64,000 nucleotides of DNA from Microbispora amethystogenes (GCF_016863015.1 NZ_BOOB01000021.1:1-64000); one strand, 5' to 3'; shown: positions 42,116 through 53,076, numbered from the stretch's first letter. Notes: generated by a model not told the origin, from the sequence alone. Numbers and translations: made by a program.

Positions 42116-43300
42116 ATGAACGCCGAAGTGCTCATCGTCGGGGCCGGGCCCGCCGGGCTCACCGCCGCGATCGTCCTGGCCCAGCAGGGCCGGCAGGTCA
42201 TGATCGTCGATGCGCGGGCGGAGGGCGCCGGCACCTCCCGCGCCGCCGTGGTGCACCCCCGCACCCTGGAGGTCCTGGAGCCGTACGGCGTGGCGGAGCG
42301 GCTGGCCGCGCACGGCATCCACACTCCGGTCTTCGCCATCCGCGACCGCGACCGGTTGCTGGTGCCGGTGCCCTTCGACGGACTGCCCACCGCCTACCCC
42401 TACACCCTGATGATCTCCCAGGCCGACACCGAGGCCCACCTGCTGGCCCGCCTGCACGAACTCGGCGGCCAGGTGATCAGGCCCGCCCGGGTGAGCCACG
42501 TCGAGCAGGACGCCGGCGGCGTCACCGCCACCCTGGACGACGGGCAGCGGATCCGCGCCGCCTACCTGATCGGCGCCGACGGCCTGAACAGCACGGTCCG
42601 CGAGAGCGCCGGGATCGGCTTCACCGGCGGCACCTACGCCGAGTCGTTCGTCCTGGCCGACGTCCGCCTGTCCGGCGGGGTGCCGCGGAACGAGGTCATC
42701 CTGTACTTCTCGCCCGCCGGGCTGGTCGTCGTCGCCCCGCTGCCCGGCGGCATGCACCGGATCGTCGCCACCGTGGACGAGGCCCCCAAGGAACCCGGCA
42801 TCCCCTTCGTGCAGCACCTGCTCGACACCCGTGGTCCCGAGGCCGAGCCCGCGCGGGTGCGGGAGCTGATCTGGAGCTCGCGCTTCCGGGTCCACCACCG
42901 CATCGCCGACACCTACCGCCAGGGCCGCCTCCTGCTGGCCGGCGACGCCGCCCACGTGCACTCGCCCGCCGGAGGCCAGGGCATGAACCTGGGCATCGAC
43001 GACGCCGTGCACCTGGGAGAGACGCTGGCCCGGGTGCTCGGCGGCGAACCGGACAGTCTGCTCGACTCCTACGCCGCCACCCGCCGCCCGCAGGCCGAGC
43101 AGGTGGTCGCCCTCGCCGGGCGGCTCACGAGGCTGGCCACCGCCGCGGCCGGCCGCCGCGTGCTGCGCAACCTCCTCCTCGCCCTGGCCGGCCGCGTCCC
43201 CGCCGTACGCACCCGGCTGGCCTGGCAGCTGTCCGGCCTGAGCAGGCGGGATCCCGCCGGCAGCGGGGCAGCGGAACGGAAGGTCGCGGCGGGGAGGTAG
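42116..43300 (+). CDS. FAD-dependent monooxygenase (class A flavoprotein)
   Basis: Flavoprotein monooxygenase of 394 aa. GAGPAG (residues 9-14) binds ADP of FAD, IGADGLNS is the DG motif, and GDAAHVHSPAGGQGMNLGIDD is the GD/FAD-ribityl motif. It is shorter than PgaE-type hydroxylases and lacks the C-terminal thioredoxin-like domain. ATG 42116 follows AAGGAGG at five bases; the in-frame ATG 42086 would be inside the operator. Under TetR control, so probably induced by its aromatic or drug substrate. Confidence 0.88.
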   Translation: MNAEVLIVGAGPAGLTAAIVLAQQGRQVMIVDARAEGAGTSRAAVVHPRTLEVLEPYGVAERLAAHGIHTPVFAIRDRDRLLVPVPFDGLPTAYPYTLMISQADTEAHLLARLHELGGQVIRPARVSHVEQDAGGVTATLDDGQRIRAAYLIGADGLNSTVRESAGIGFTGGTYAESFVLADVRLSGGVPRNEVILYFSPAGLVVVAPLPGGMHRIVATVDEAPKEPGIPFVQHLLDTRGPEAEPARVRELIWSSRFRVHHRIADTYRQGRLLLAGDAAHVHSPAGGQGMNLGIDDAVHLGETLARVLGGEPDSLLDSYAATRRPQAEQVVALAGRLTRLATAAAGRRVLRNLLLALAGRVPAVRTRLAWQLSGLSRRDPAGSGAAERKVAAGR

Positions 43301-43313
43301 GGAGGAAAAAGGG

Positions 43314-43344
43314 TTGGACGGGGTGACGCCCGGGCTTGTAGCGT
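43314..43344 (+). promoter_or_regulatory. possible promoter ahead of rox leader
   Basis: TTGGAC (43314-43319) and TAGCGT (43339-43344) are separated by 19 bases. It is a weak but plausible promoter for a transcript that includes the leader peptide and rox. I do not see the GGGG...CCCC inverted repeat found ahead of helR. Confidence 0.35.
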
Positions 43345-43381
43345 GCACGCGACCGTGACGCCGCCCGAGGAGGTGAGACCC

Positions 43382-45053
<1,672 letters not shown>

Positions 45054-45141
45054 CCGGATGCGTGATCGGGATCGCGGTTCGTAGTCATCACGGGCGCGTG
45101 AGAGTGGGCTGGTCGATCGGGGCTTGTGCTTGATCGTGTTC

Positions 45142-45300
45142 ATGTCGGAGGCGGTCGGGTGGAGGGCGGGTGGGGTGCGTCGGGAGTGGGAGCCGGAGGA
45201 GCCGATCGCCGCGTGGACACTGCTGGGCGGCGACTGGGAGCTGGTGCGAAACAAGACGGGCGCCACCCGCTCGGGCTTCGGCCGGACATTGAAGATCGTG
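45142..45300 (+). pseudogene. Tn3-like transposase remnant (DUF4158 N-terminus)
   Basis: Only the first ~45 residues of a Tn3-family transposase survive: REWEPEEPIAAWTLLGGDWELV followed by RNKTGATRSGFGRTLKI. This matches the DUF4158 opening (REWEPE-LIA-WTL...NK-GATRLGFALMLKF). The frame continues only into unrelated sequence and the rest of the ~1000-residue protein is missing. It lies between rox and the serine hydrolase, marking an old insertion. Confidence 0.65.
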
Positions 45301-45356
45301 CCGCTGGGCCGGGCGGAACGGGACGATCAAGTCACAAGCCCTCTACGGTGGGGCGG

Positions 45357-46649
45357 ATGAGAATGGAGATCGATGAGGTCGGAGGGTGGCTGCGGGAGCG
45401 GCTGCCGGGGCTGGCGGAGGAGCACGGGGTGCCGGGGGTGGCGGTCGCCGTCGGCGCCGGGGGGCGGGTGGTCGAGGCGGCGGCGGGGGTGCTGAGCACT
45501 GCGACGGGGGTGGAGGCGACGGTCGACTCGGTGTTCCAGATCGGCTCGATCACCAAGGTGCTGACGGCGACGCTGGTGATGGGGCTCGCCGCCGAGGGGC
45601 TGGTGGAGCTCGACGCGCCGGTGGGCACGTATCTGCCCGGGTTCCGGGAGGCGACCGTCCGGCAGCTGCTGTGCCACACGGCCGGGTTCGAGGGGGACGT
45701 GTTCACCGACACGGGCAAGGGGGACGACTGCCTGGAGAGGTACGTGGAACTGCTGGCCGACGTGCCGCAGATCTTCGAGCCCGGGGAGATGTTCTCCTAC
45801 AACAACGCGGGCTACAGCGTGCTCGGGCGGATCGTCGAGGTCATGCGGGGCGAGCCGTTCGACCGGTGCATGCGGAACCACCTGTTCGCGCCCCTGGGTA
45901 TGACGCACGCGGCGAGCGATCCGTACGAGGCGATCCTCCATCGCACGGCGGTAGGGCACCTCGGCGGGCGGCCCGTCCCGGTCTGGGCGATGGCGCGGTC
46001 GAACGCGCCCGCCGGGTCGATGCTCGCCATGACCCCGCGCGACCTGCTGGCCTTCGCCCGGGCGCATCTCGCCGACGAGGGGCTGAGGGCCATGCGGGAG
46101 CCGCAGGTCGTCCTGCCGGACATCGGCTGGGGAACGGCCTGGGGCCTGGGCTGGGAGCTCTACGACCTGCCGGGCGGCCCGGTGTTCGGCCACAATGGCA
46201 ACACCATCGGGCAGTCGGCCGTCCTGCGGATCGACCCCGTCCGCGACGTGTCCGTGGCGATCTTCACCAACGGCGGCGACCGCAAGCCGCTGATGAAGGA
46301 GATCCTCGGCAGGGTCGTCGGGTCGCCCGCCGAGCCCGTCCCGGATCCCTCGGCGCGTCCGGACGTCAGGCGCTGCGCGGGCGTCTACCTGTCGAGCACG
46401 AGCCGGACCACGGTGAGCGGGGACGAACAGGGACGGCTCTTGCTCGAGCACGTCCCCCTCGGCCTCGCGGTGGAGGCCGGCGACGAGCCGTACCGGACGG
46501 AACTGCTCAGCTGGCGGGAGGACTCCCTGCTGCCCGCGGAGCCCGGTCACGGGCCTGTCGCGTTTCTGGGTGATGACGGCGAGGGTCGTGCGCGTTACCT
46601 GCACACGGGCCGGGCCGACGTTCGTGCGGCCGGACGAATCGAAGCCTGA
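45357..46649 (+). CDS. serine hydrolase of the beta-lactamase/class C fold
   Basis: Protein of 430 aa of the serine beta-lactamase-like family (esterase EstB/ D-aminopeptidase type). Ser64 and Lys67 form SITK (SxxK), Tyr148 is in SYNNAGY (YxN), and HNGNTIG near residue 281 fills the KTG-like position. About 120 C-terminal residues form an extra beta domain. There is no signal peptide, so it is probably cytoplasmic and more likely an esterase or peptidase than a beta-lactamase. ATG 45357 lies close to the Tn3 remnant. Confidence 0.82.
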   Translation: MRMEIDEVGGWLRERLPGLAEEHGVPGVAVAVGAGGRVVEAAAGVLSTATGVEATVDSVFQIGSITKVLTATLVMGLAAEGLVELDAPVGTYLPGFREATVRQLLCHTAGFEGDVFTDTGKGDDCLERYVELLADVPQIFEPGEMFSYNNAGYSVLGRIVEVMRGEPFDRCMRNHLFAPLGMTHAASDPYEAILHRTAVGHLGGRPVPVWAMARSNAPAGSMLAMTPRDLLAFARAHLADEGLRAMREPQVVLPDIGWGTAWGLGWELYDLPGGPVFGHNGNTIGQSAVLRIDPVRDVSVAIFTNGGDRKPLMKEILGRVVGSPAEPVPDPSARPDVRRCAGVYLSSTSRTTVSGDEQGRLLLEHVPLGLAVEAGDEPYRTELLSWREDSLLPAEPGHGPVAFLGDDGEGRARYLHTGRADVRAAGRIEA

Positions 46650-46966
46650 CCATTCGCTGGGCCGGACGAACAACGCCATCCGCTACGTCGGCCTGACCAT
46701 CAGCCGCATCATCGAGCACAGATCCGGATCCCACCGCCCCACAGGAGCTGGCCGGCCTCCAGAGGCCACGGCGCCACTCCGCCGTGGCCGCAGCTTCAGC
46801 GATCTGCGAACGCATAGGGACGTTCCCCGGCGTGGGCGGGCCGCCGAAAAAATAACTTGCGAGAATTACCCATCTCCCAAGTTATCCGTGTGTCGGTGCC
46901 GCGCAACTAATCGAGGCTTTCTGTTTTCTGTTTCCAGAAAATCAGAAAATCGGTAAGCTGCCCGTC
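46650..46966. promoter_or_regulatory. AT-rich intergenic region with two inverted repeats
   Basis: 317 bp without a gene; its 3' part (46846-46960) is far richer in A and T than the rest of the window. ATAACTTG (46852-46859) and CAAGTTAT (46878-46885) are perfect arms around 18 bases. TTTTCTG-TTTC-CAGAAAA (46924-46941) is a perfect hairpin, extendable to 10 bp with one bulge. The second lies 25 bp before GTG 46967 and may be an operator of the coiled-coil protein. Confidence 0.55.
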
Positions 46967-48190
46967 GTGACGACCTCCGGAACCCCTGCCGTGACCGCTT
47001 CCGTGATCACCGCGTGCAAGCACTGCGGGGCGCCGATCGACCAGCCCGTACGGCGGGGCAGGCCGCGGGAGTACTGCCCGGACGGCGACTGCCAGGCGGC
47101 GGCGAAGCGGGAGCGGGAGCTGCGCCGCGCGACCCCGGGCCTGGAGGGCGCGCTGGCGCGGGTGGAGGACCTGTACGAGCGGATGGAGAAGGGCCTCGCC
47201 GCGGCGATCGACCCGCTGGCGCGGGTGCTGGAGCAGGAGCTGAGCCCGGCGGGGGTGGAGGCCAAGCTGAGCGCGGTCCAGGCGGAGGCGCACACCAGCG
47301 TCGCCATCGCCCGCGCCGAGCGGGAGCAGGCGCTGGAGCAGGTGCGCCTCGCCCGGGAGGCCGCCGAGGAGGCGCGGCGGGACGCGGAGGAGGCCCGCCG
47401 CCGCACCGACGAGGCCTACACGGAGCGGGACACGGCCTTCGCCGACGCCGAGACCGCCCGCGAGCAGGCCCTCGCCGCGCTGCGCGAGGCGGCCGCCACC
47501 GAGCGCCGGATCAGGCAGGAGGCCGATCAGGCGACCCGGCGGGCCGAGCTCGCCGAGACCGCCCGCGAGCAGGCCGTACGCGAGCTCGCCGACCGCGTGG
47601 ACAAGGCCACGGCCGAGGTGCGGCAGGTGCGGGAACGGGCGGCGCGGGCCGGTGAGGAACGCGACCAGGCCCAGGCCGAGGCGCGGGCGGCGCGGGCGGA
47701 GGCCGAGCTGGCCCGCCGCGCGCACCGGGAGGCGGAGCAGGCGAGCGCCGCCGCGCTGGCGAGGGCCCAGTCCGCCGAGTCCGAGCGTGACCGCGCGGTG
47801 GCGCGGGCGGAGGCCGAGCGCGACCGGGCCGTCGCCCAGGCCCAGGACGAACGCGACCGGGCGCTGTCACGGGCGCAGGCCGCCGAGTCGGCCCGCGAGG
47901 AGGTGGTCGCGGAGGCCGCCCGCCTGCGGGCCGAGGCGGCGCAGGCCGAGGCGCGCGCCCGGGCCGCGGTCGCGGAGGCGGAGCGCGCGGTGGGGGAGTC
48001 GCGGTCGGCGGCGGCCGAGCGCGATCGGGTCCAGGCCGAGCTGTCGCTGGAGCTGTCACTGGAACGGGCGCGGCTCGACGACCTGCGTTCGCAGCTCGAC
48101 GTGGCCAGGTCGGAGGCCGCCCAGCTGCGCGAACGGGCGGTCGCCGCGGAGCTACGGGCCGCCGGGGAGGCCCCGCAGCCGGACCGGTGA
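46967..48190 (+). CDS. zinc-finger coiled-coil protein of unknown function
   Basis: Protein of 407 aa that I cannot name. Residues 17-43 hold a likely zinc site: CKHCG, then REYCPDGDC. From about residue 55 to 395 it is one long coiled coil, almost all Ala, Arg, Glu and Gln in heptads (EEARRDAEEARRRTDEAYTERDTAFADAETAREQA). The plan recalls KfrA-like plasmid proteins (DNA-binding head plus long coil), but the head here is a zinc finger. The AT-rich promoter with inverted repeats suggests autoregulation. No ribosome site is evident before GTG 46967. Confidence 0.7.
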   Translation: MTTSGTPAVTASVITACKHCGAPIDQPVRRGRPREYCPDGDCQAAAKRERELRRATPGLEGALARVEDLYERMEKGLAAAIDPLARVLEQELSPAGVEAKLSAVQAEAHTSVAIARAEREQALEQVRLAREAAEEARRDAEEARRRTDEAYTERDTAFADAETAREQALAALREAAATERRIRQEADQATRRAELAETAREQAVRELADRVDKATAEVRQVRERAARAGEERDQAQAEARAARAEAELARRAHREAEQASAAALARAQSAESERDRAVARAEAERDRAVAQAQDERDRALSRAQAAESAREEVVAEAARLRAEAAQAEARARAAVAEAERAVGESRSAAAERDRVQAELSLELSLERARLDDLRSQLDVARSEAAQLRERAVAAELRAAGEAPQPDR

Positions 48191-48201
48191 CCGGGCGCCG
48201 A

Positions 48202-49827
48202 TCAGTCCCGCTCGACCCGTGCTTCGTCCCAGACCGGTTCACCGCTCTCGTAGACGGATCCGCCGGCGCCGAAGACGAGGAAGCGGTCGAAGTCGGCGGC
48301 GAACCAGCGGTCATGGGTGACGGCCAGCACGGTGCCGGCGAAGGACGCGAGGCCCTGTTGCAGGGCCTCGGCACTGGCCAGGTCGAGGTTGTCGGTCGGC
48401 TCGTCGAGCAGCAGCAGTGTCGCCCCCGACAGTTCCAGCAGCAGGATCTGCAGCCGGGCCTGCTGCCCGCCGGACAGGGTCTCGAACCGCTGGTCGGCCG
48501 CCGGCGCGAGTTCGTAGCGGGCCAGCGCGGCCATGGCGTCGTTCAAGGTGAGGGCATGCCCGGCCGTGACCAGCTCGGCGGGGGTATGGCCGTCCAGGTC
48601 GGGCCTGGCGTGGGTCTGCACGAAGTGGCCGGGCACGACCCGGGCGCCGAGCCGTACGGAGCCGGTGTGGCGCACCGAGGGGACCGCGCCGTCCGCCGCT
48701 TCGGCCAGCAGTCGCAGGAAATGGGACTTGCCCGAACCGTTCGACCCCAGGACGCCCACGCGTTCGCCGTACCAGATCTCGACGTCGAACGGCCGCATCA
48801 GTCCAGTGAGCTCCAGTGCCTCGCAGACGACGGCGCGTTTGCCGGTCCGGCCGCCGCGCAGCCGCATCCGCACGTTCTGCCGTTTGGGCGGGCGCTCGGG
48901 CGGGCCTGCTTCCTCGAACCTCGCGAGCCGGGTACGGGCGGCCCGGTAGGCGGAGGCCAGGGCGTCGTTGTTGGCCGCCGTCTGCCGGAGGGTCTGCACC
49001 AGGCGCTTGAGCCTGGTGTGCTCCTCGTCCCAGCGGCGGCGCCGTTCCTCCAGCCGGTCGATGCGGTTCTGGCGGCCCTCGGCGTAGGTGGCGAAGCCCG
49101 CGCCGTGGACCCAGACGCCACGCGACTCCACGGTCACGATGCGGTCGGTCGCGTTGGCCAGCAACTGCCGGTCGTGGGAGACCAGCAGCACGGTCTTGGC
49201 GGTGCCGCGCAGCCGGTCTTCCAGCCATTCCTTGGCGGGCACGTCGAGGTAGTTGTCCGGTTCGTCCAGCAGCAGGACCTGATCCGGCCCACGCAGCAGC
49301 GCCTCCAGGACGAGGCGCTTCTGCTCGCCGCCCGACAGGGTGCTCACCCGGCGTTCCCGGACCGCGTCGTAGGGCAGGCCCAGGGCAGCTGTCGCACAGG
49401 TGTCCCACACCACCTCCATGGCGTAGCCACCGGCGTCGGCGTAGTCGCTGATCGCCTGCGCGTAGGCCAGTTGCGTCGTCTCGTCGTCGCGTCCCGCCAT
49501 CGCCGACTCCGCCCGTCGCACCGCCGCGGCGGTGACGCGGACCCGGTCGGGGGCCACTGACAGCAGCAGATCGTGCAGGGTGCGGTCGTCGCGGACGCTG
49601 CCGATGAACTGCCGCATCACTCCCAGCCCGCCCGAGCAGGCCACCCGGCCGTCGTCCGGCCGCAGGTCTCCGGCGATCAGCCGCAGCAGAGTGGTCTTTC
49701 CCGCGCCGTTCGGTCCCACCAGCCCGGCCCTGACACCGTCGCCGACGCGGAACGACGCCTCGTGGAGAAGCAGCCGCCCGTCCGGCAGTACGTAGGTGAG
49801 CCGGTCCACCTCGACATGTCCCGCCAC
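48202..49827 (-). CDS. ABC-F family ATPase
   Basis: Soluble protein of 541 aa with two ABC ATPase domains and no membrane part. Domain 1 has GPNGAGKTT, LSGGEQKR and LLLDEPDNYLD; domain 2 has GSNGSGKSH, LSGGQQARLQ and LLLLDEPTDNLD. The linker between them (about residues 255-335) is a charged helical arm, RLEERRRRWDEEHTRLKRLVQTLRQTAANNDALAS. ABC-F proteins act on the ribosome, either as translation factors or as protectors against ribosome-targeting antibiotics. A dedicated divergent TetR over a large palindrome favours an inducible resistance role. Confidence 0.88.
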   Translation of the reverse strand: MAGHVEVDRLTYVLPDGRLLLHEASFRVGDGVRAGLVGPNGAGKTTLLRLIAGDLRPDDGRVACSGGLGVMRQFIGSVRDDRTLHDLLLSVAPDRVRVTAAAVRRAESAMAGRDDETTQLAYAQAISDYADAGGYAMEVVWDTCATAALGLPYDAVRERRVSTLSGGEQKRLVLEALLRGPDQVLLLDEPDNYLDVPAKEWLEDRLRGTAKTVLLVSHDRQLLANATDRIVTVESRGVWVHGAGFATYAEGRQNRIDRLEERRRRWDEEHTRLKRLVQTLRQTAANNDALASAYRAARTRLARFEEAGPPERPPKRQNVRMRLRGGRTGKRAVVCEALELTGLMRPFDVEIWYGERVGVLGSNGSGKSHFLRLLAEAADGAVPSVRHTGSVRLGARVVPGHFVQTHARPDLDGHTPAELVTAGHALTLNDAMAALARYELAPAADQRFETLSGGQQARLQILLLELSGATLLLLDEPTDNLDLASAEALQQGLASFAGTVLAVTHDRWFAADFDRFLVFGAGGSVYESGEPVWDEARVERD

Positions 49828-49863
49828 CGTGTTCTCCCTGCCGGGCGACGCCCTCCAGACCGT

Positions 49864-49900
49864 TGGTCGGGGAACGGATCATTGATCCGGTCCCCGACCA
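49864..49900. promoter_or_regulatory. 37-bp palindrome between ABC-F and TetR genes
   Basis: A near-perfect palindrome with 18-base arms around one central base. The core is CGGATCA-T-TGATCCG and the outer arms are TGGTCGGGG and CCCCGACCA; only one position in each arm mismatches. It lies midway between the divergent starts and is the obvious TetR operator. Confidence 0.8.
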
Positions 49901-49940
49901 CGATACTAGACTTGCCCGCGCGAGGACGAGGAGAGACGTG

Positions 49941-50669
49941 GTGGGAACGAAGCACTCAGGATCGCCGGGAGACGTGTGGCTGCGACCGCCCGCGCGGGCG
50001 GCGCGCGAAGCGCCGCCGCTCAGCCGCGATCGGATCGTGGCCGAGGCCATAGCCCTCCTGGACGAGGAAGGCGCCGACCGGCTGACCATGCGGCGGCTCG
50101 CCGAGCGCCTGGGGACCGGCTCCACGACGTTGTACTGGCACGTGAAGACCAAGAACGACGTCCTCGACCTCGCCCTCGACGCGATCTTCGCAGCGGTCGA
50201 GATCCCGCGCGCGGACGGCCAGGACTGGCGTGCCGGCATCACCGCGCTGATCAGCGGGTGGCGTGCCGTCCTGCTGGACCATCCCTGGTCGGCGGCGCTG
50301 CTCGGCCGGCCGATGCTCGGTCCCAACGTGCTCGCCCGCAGCGAGTTCCTGTACGCCACCCTGCTGGACGCCGGGGTAACTGAGCCGCACCTGACCGCCG
50401 CCGCGTACGGCTTGTCCAACTACGTCATCGGTTCCGCACTCATGCAGGCGACCTGGACGGCCGGGGAAGGGCAGGCCACGCGCGCCGCCGCTCAGGAGCG
50501 CTTCCGCGCCGACCGTGACCGGTATCCCGTCCTCGCCGCCCACGGCCCTCTGGCTTCGGACAGCGATTGGGACACCAGCTTCGCTCTCGGCCTCAGCTGG
50601 CTCCTCGACGGTGTCCACGCCACCGTCGAGGAGGCATCCAGTCGTGGCCGCGGGTCTTCCGGGAAGTGA
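49941..50669 (+). CDS. TetR family regulator with TetR_C-type sensor domain
   Basis: Repressor of 242 aa. A ~25-residue basic N-terminus is followed by the HTH (LSRDRIVAEAIALLDEEGADRLTMRRLAERLGTGSTTLYWHVKTKNDVLDLALD). The C-terminal domain resembles tetracycline-repressor-type sensors (GWRAVLLDHPWSAALLGRP, GSALMQATW). Start GTG 49941 lies seven bases after GAGGAG. Divergent from the ABC-F gene over the 37-bp palindrome, its likely operator. Confidence 0.88.
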   Translation: MGTKHSGSPGDVWLRPPARAAREAPPLSRDRIVAEAIALLDEEGADRLTMRRLAERLGTGSTTLYWHVKTKNDVLDLALDAIFAAVEIPRADGQDWRAGITALISGWRAVLLDHPWSAALLGRPMLGPNVLARSEFLYATLLDAGVTEPHLTAAAYGLSNYVIGSALMQATWTAGEGQATRAAAQERFRADRDRYPVLAAHGPLASDSDWDTSFALGLSWLLDGVHATVEEASSRGRGSSGK

Positions 50670-50792
50670 GGGAGCCGGCCGCGCGGAGGATGTGCCGCCC
50701 CAGCGGGCGTGTACAGACGCGGTCCAGGCGGGTGGAGATCGGTCGGAAAGGGGATCGTCCACTCCTTTCCACTCTCAACCTATAGCGCACCA

Positions 50793-50813
50793 GGGGCCTT
50801 GCCACAAGACCCC
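50793..50813. promoter_or_regulatory. inverted repeat resembling the rifamycin-associated element
   Basis: GGGGCCTTG (50793-50801) and CAAGACCCC (50805-50813) are 9-bp arms with one mismatch around CCA. TATAGC (50781-50786) is a possible -10 box just upstream, so the repeat would cover the start of the transcript. A short inverted repeat of this G-rich/C-rich type, the rifamycin-associated element, precedes rifamycin-inducible genes including helR in other actinobacteria. I could not compare it base by base with the published consensus. Confidence 0.6.
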
Positions 50814-50901
50814 GGTCGTGCCGCACAATCGTCGGCCGAGGCCGGGCCCGCGCCCATCGGGGGACGCCGGCGCACCACCGGACCGGATCGGAGCCGATGC
50901 C

Positions 50902-53076
50902 GTGAACCCCTTGACCACCAGCGCGTTCGACCTGCCCCACCACCTGTCCCACAAGGCCGGCCCGGAGCTGATCGCCGAGGACGAGCGGCGCTTCGCGGCC
51001 ATCGCGGAGAGCCTGCGGCAGTCGGTCGCCGAGCTGTCCGGCCGCCTCGACGCCGAGCGCAGGGCGCCCGGCGGCGAGGGCCGGGAGGCGCTGGACCGCG
51101 ACCTGGAGATCCACCGGCTGACCGCCCGCCTGCGTACGCTGCGCCGCTTCGGCCTGGACCTGTGCCTCGGGCGCATGGTCGGCGCGGACGGCTCCGAGCC
51201 CGTGTACGTCGGGCGGCTCGGCCTCACCGACAGCGCGGGCCGCCGGCTGCTGCTCGACTGGCGCTCTCCCGCGGCCGAGCCGTTCTTCGGCGCCACTCAC
51301 GCCAACCCGATGGGGCTGGCGAGCCGCCGCAGGTACCGCTGGTCCGGAGGACGGGTCAGCGACTACTGGGACGAGGTGTTCACCCCGGACGGGTTCGAGG
51401 GGAACGCCGCGCTGGACGACCAGTCCGCGTTCATCGCCAGCCTGGGCGGCAGCCGGTCGTCGCGGATGCGGGACGTGCTCGGCACCATCCAGGCCGACCA
51501 GGACGCCGTCATCCGCGCGGGATCGCACGGCGCTCTCGTCGTCGACGGCGGCCCGGGCACGGGCAAGACCGTCGTCGCCCTGCACCGCGCGGCCTACCTG
51601 CTGTACGCCGACCCCCGCCTGGGTCACCGCCGGGGCGGCGTGCTGTTCGTCGGCCCGCACCAGCCCTACCTCGCCTACGTCTCCGACGTCCTGCCCAGCC
51701 TCGGAGAGGACGGCGTACGGACCTGTACCCTGCGGGACCTGGTCGCCGAGGGGGCTGCGGCGGGGGTGGAGACCGACCCGGAGGTGGCCCGCCTGAAGTC
51801 GTCCGCCCGCCTGGTGGAGGCGATCGAGCCGGCCGTCAGGTTCTACGAGAACCCGCCGGCCACGGGGATGACGGTCACGACGCCGTGGTCGGAGGTCTGG
51901 CTGAGCCCCGACGACTGGGCGGAGGCGTTCGAGGCGGCCGAACCCGGCATCCCGCACAACGACGCGCGCGACCTGATCTGGGAGGAGCTGCTCACGATCC
52001 TGGTGGACCGCCACGACGGCGACGCACCGCCCGACCTCGTCCGCCGGGCGCTGCTGCGCGACAGGGAGCTTCTCACGGTCTTCAACCGGGCCTGGCCCCT
52101 GATCGAGGCGGCCGACCTCGTCGGCGACCTGTGGTCGGTGCCCGCCTACCTGCGGATGTGTGCTCCCTGGCTCAGCGTGGAGGAGATCCGCGCGCTACGG
52201 CGCGCGGACGCGCAGGCCTGGACGGTGTCCGACCTGCCGCTCCTGGACGCGGCGCGGCAACGGCTCGGCGACCCGGAGGCCGCGCGCCGCAGGCGCCGGA
52301 ACGAGGCCGCCGTCGCCGCCCAGCACGAGCACATGAACCGGGTCGTCGAGGACCTGATCGAGGCCGACGACTCCGAGATGCTCGTGATGTCGATGCTCCG
52401 CGGGCAGGACATGCGCGACGCCCTGGTCGACGAGGCCGCGCTGGCCGCCGGCGACCCCGACCCGCTCGCCGGCCCGTTCGCGCACATCGTCGTGGACGAG
52501 GCCCAGGAACTGACCGACGCGGAGTGGCAGATGCTGCTGCGGCGCTGCCCGTCCCGGAGCTTCACCGTCGTCGGGGACCGCGCCCAGGCCAGGCACGGGT
52601 TCACCGAGTCGTGGCGGGAACGGCTGGAGCGCATCGGGTTCGACCGGATCACCCTGGCCTCCCTGAGCATCAACTACCGGACGCCGGAGGAGGTCATGGC
52701 GGAGGCCGAGCCGGTCATCCGGGCCGTGCTCCCCGACGCGAACGTGCCGGTCTCCATCCGCAGCGGCGGCGTCCCGGTCGTGCACGGCCCGGTGTCGGAG
52801 CTGGGCTCGGTCCTCGGCACGTGGCTCGCCGCGCACGCCGAGGGGACCGCCTGCGTCATCGGCGACCCCACGTTCGAGGAGACGCCGCGCGTCCGGTCGC
52901 TGACCCCGGAGCTGTCGAAGGGGCTGGAGTTCGACCTTGTCGTGCTCGTCGACCCGGACACCTTCGGCGACGGCATCGAAGGAGCGGTCGACCGCTACGT
53001 CGCGATGACCCGGGCGACCCGCCGGCTCGTCATCCTCACCGGCCGTTCGGAGAATCTCAGTGATTCTCGTTCCTGA
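50902..53076 (+). CDS. helR: RNA polymerase-recycling ATPase HelR
   Basis: UvrD-like (superfamily 1) ATPase of 724 aa of the HelD/HelR branch. FDLPHHLS opens the protein; LDLCLGRMVG, YVGRLGLTD and LLLDWRSPAAEPFF follow. Walker A is at residues 217-223 (GPGTGKT), Walker B at Asp532-Glu533 (VVDEAQ), and motif VI-like YVAMTRATRRL is near the end. HelR displaces rifamycins from RNA polymerase and so protects transcription. GTG 50902 has GGAG at eight bases; the open frame upstream is not coding-like. Preceded by an element resembling the rifamycin-associated inverted repeat, 6 kb from rox. Confidence 0.85.
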   Translation: MNPLTTSAFDLPHHLSHKAGPELIAEDERRFAAIAESLRQSVAELSGRLDAERRAPGGEGREALDRDLEIHRLTARLRTLRRFGLDLCLGRMVGADGSEPVYVGRLGLTDSAGRRLLLDWRSPAAEPFFGATHANPMGLASRRRYRWSGGRVSDYWDEVFTPDGFEGNAALDDQSAFIASLGGSRSSRMRDVLGTIQADQDAVIRAGSHGALVVDGGPGTGKTVVALHRAAYLLYADPRLGHRRGGVLFVGPHQPYLAYVSDVLPSLGEDGVRTCTLRDLVAEGAAAGVETDPEVARLKSSARLVEAIEPAVRFYENPPATGMTVTTPWSEVWLSPDDWAEAFEAAEPGIPHNDARDLIWEELLTILVDRHDGDAPPDLVRRALLRDRELLTVFNRAWPLIEAADLVGDLWSVPAYLRMCAPWLSVEEIRALRRADAQAWTVSDLPLLDAARQRLGDPEAARRRRRNEAAVAAQHEHMNRVVEDLIEADDSEMLVMSMLRGQDMRDALVDEAALAAGDPDPLAGPFAHIVVDEAQELTDAEWQMLLRRCPSRSFTVVGDRAQARHGFTESWRERLERIGFDRITLASLSINYRTPEEVMAEAEPVIRAVLPDANVPVSIRSGGVPVVHGPVSELGSVLGTWLAAHAEGTACVIGDPTFEETPRVRSLTPELSKGLEFDLVVLVDPDTFGDGIEGAVDRYVAMTRATRRLVILTGRSENLSDSRS

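Noticed and set aside
45124-45360. Small intact gene of 78 residues
   Set aside because: Residues match only the N-terminus of a very large transposase and the tail is unrelated sequence, so it is a truncation.
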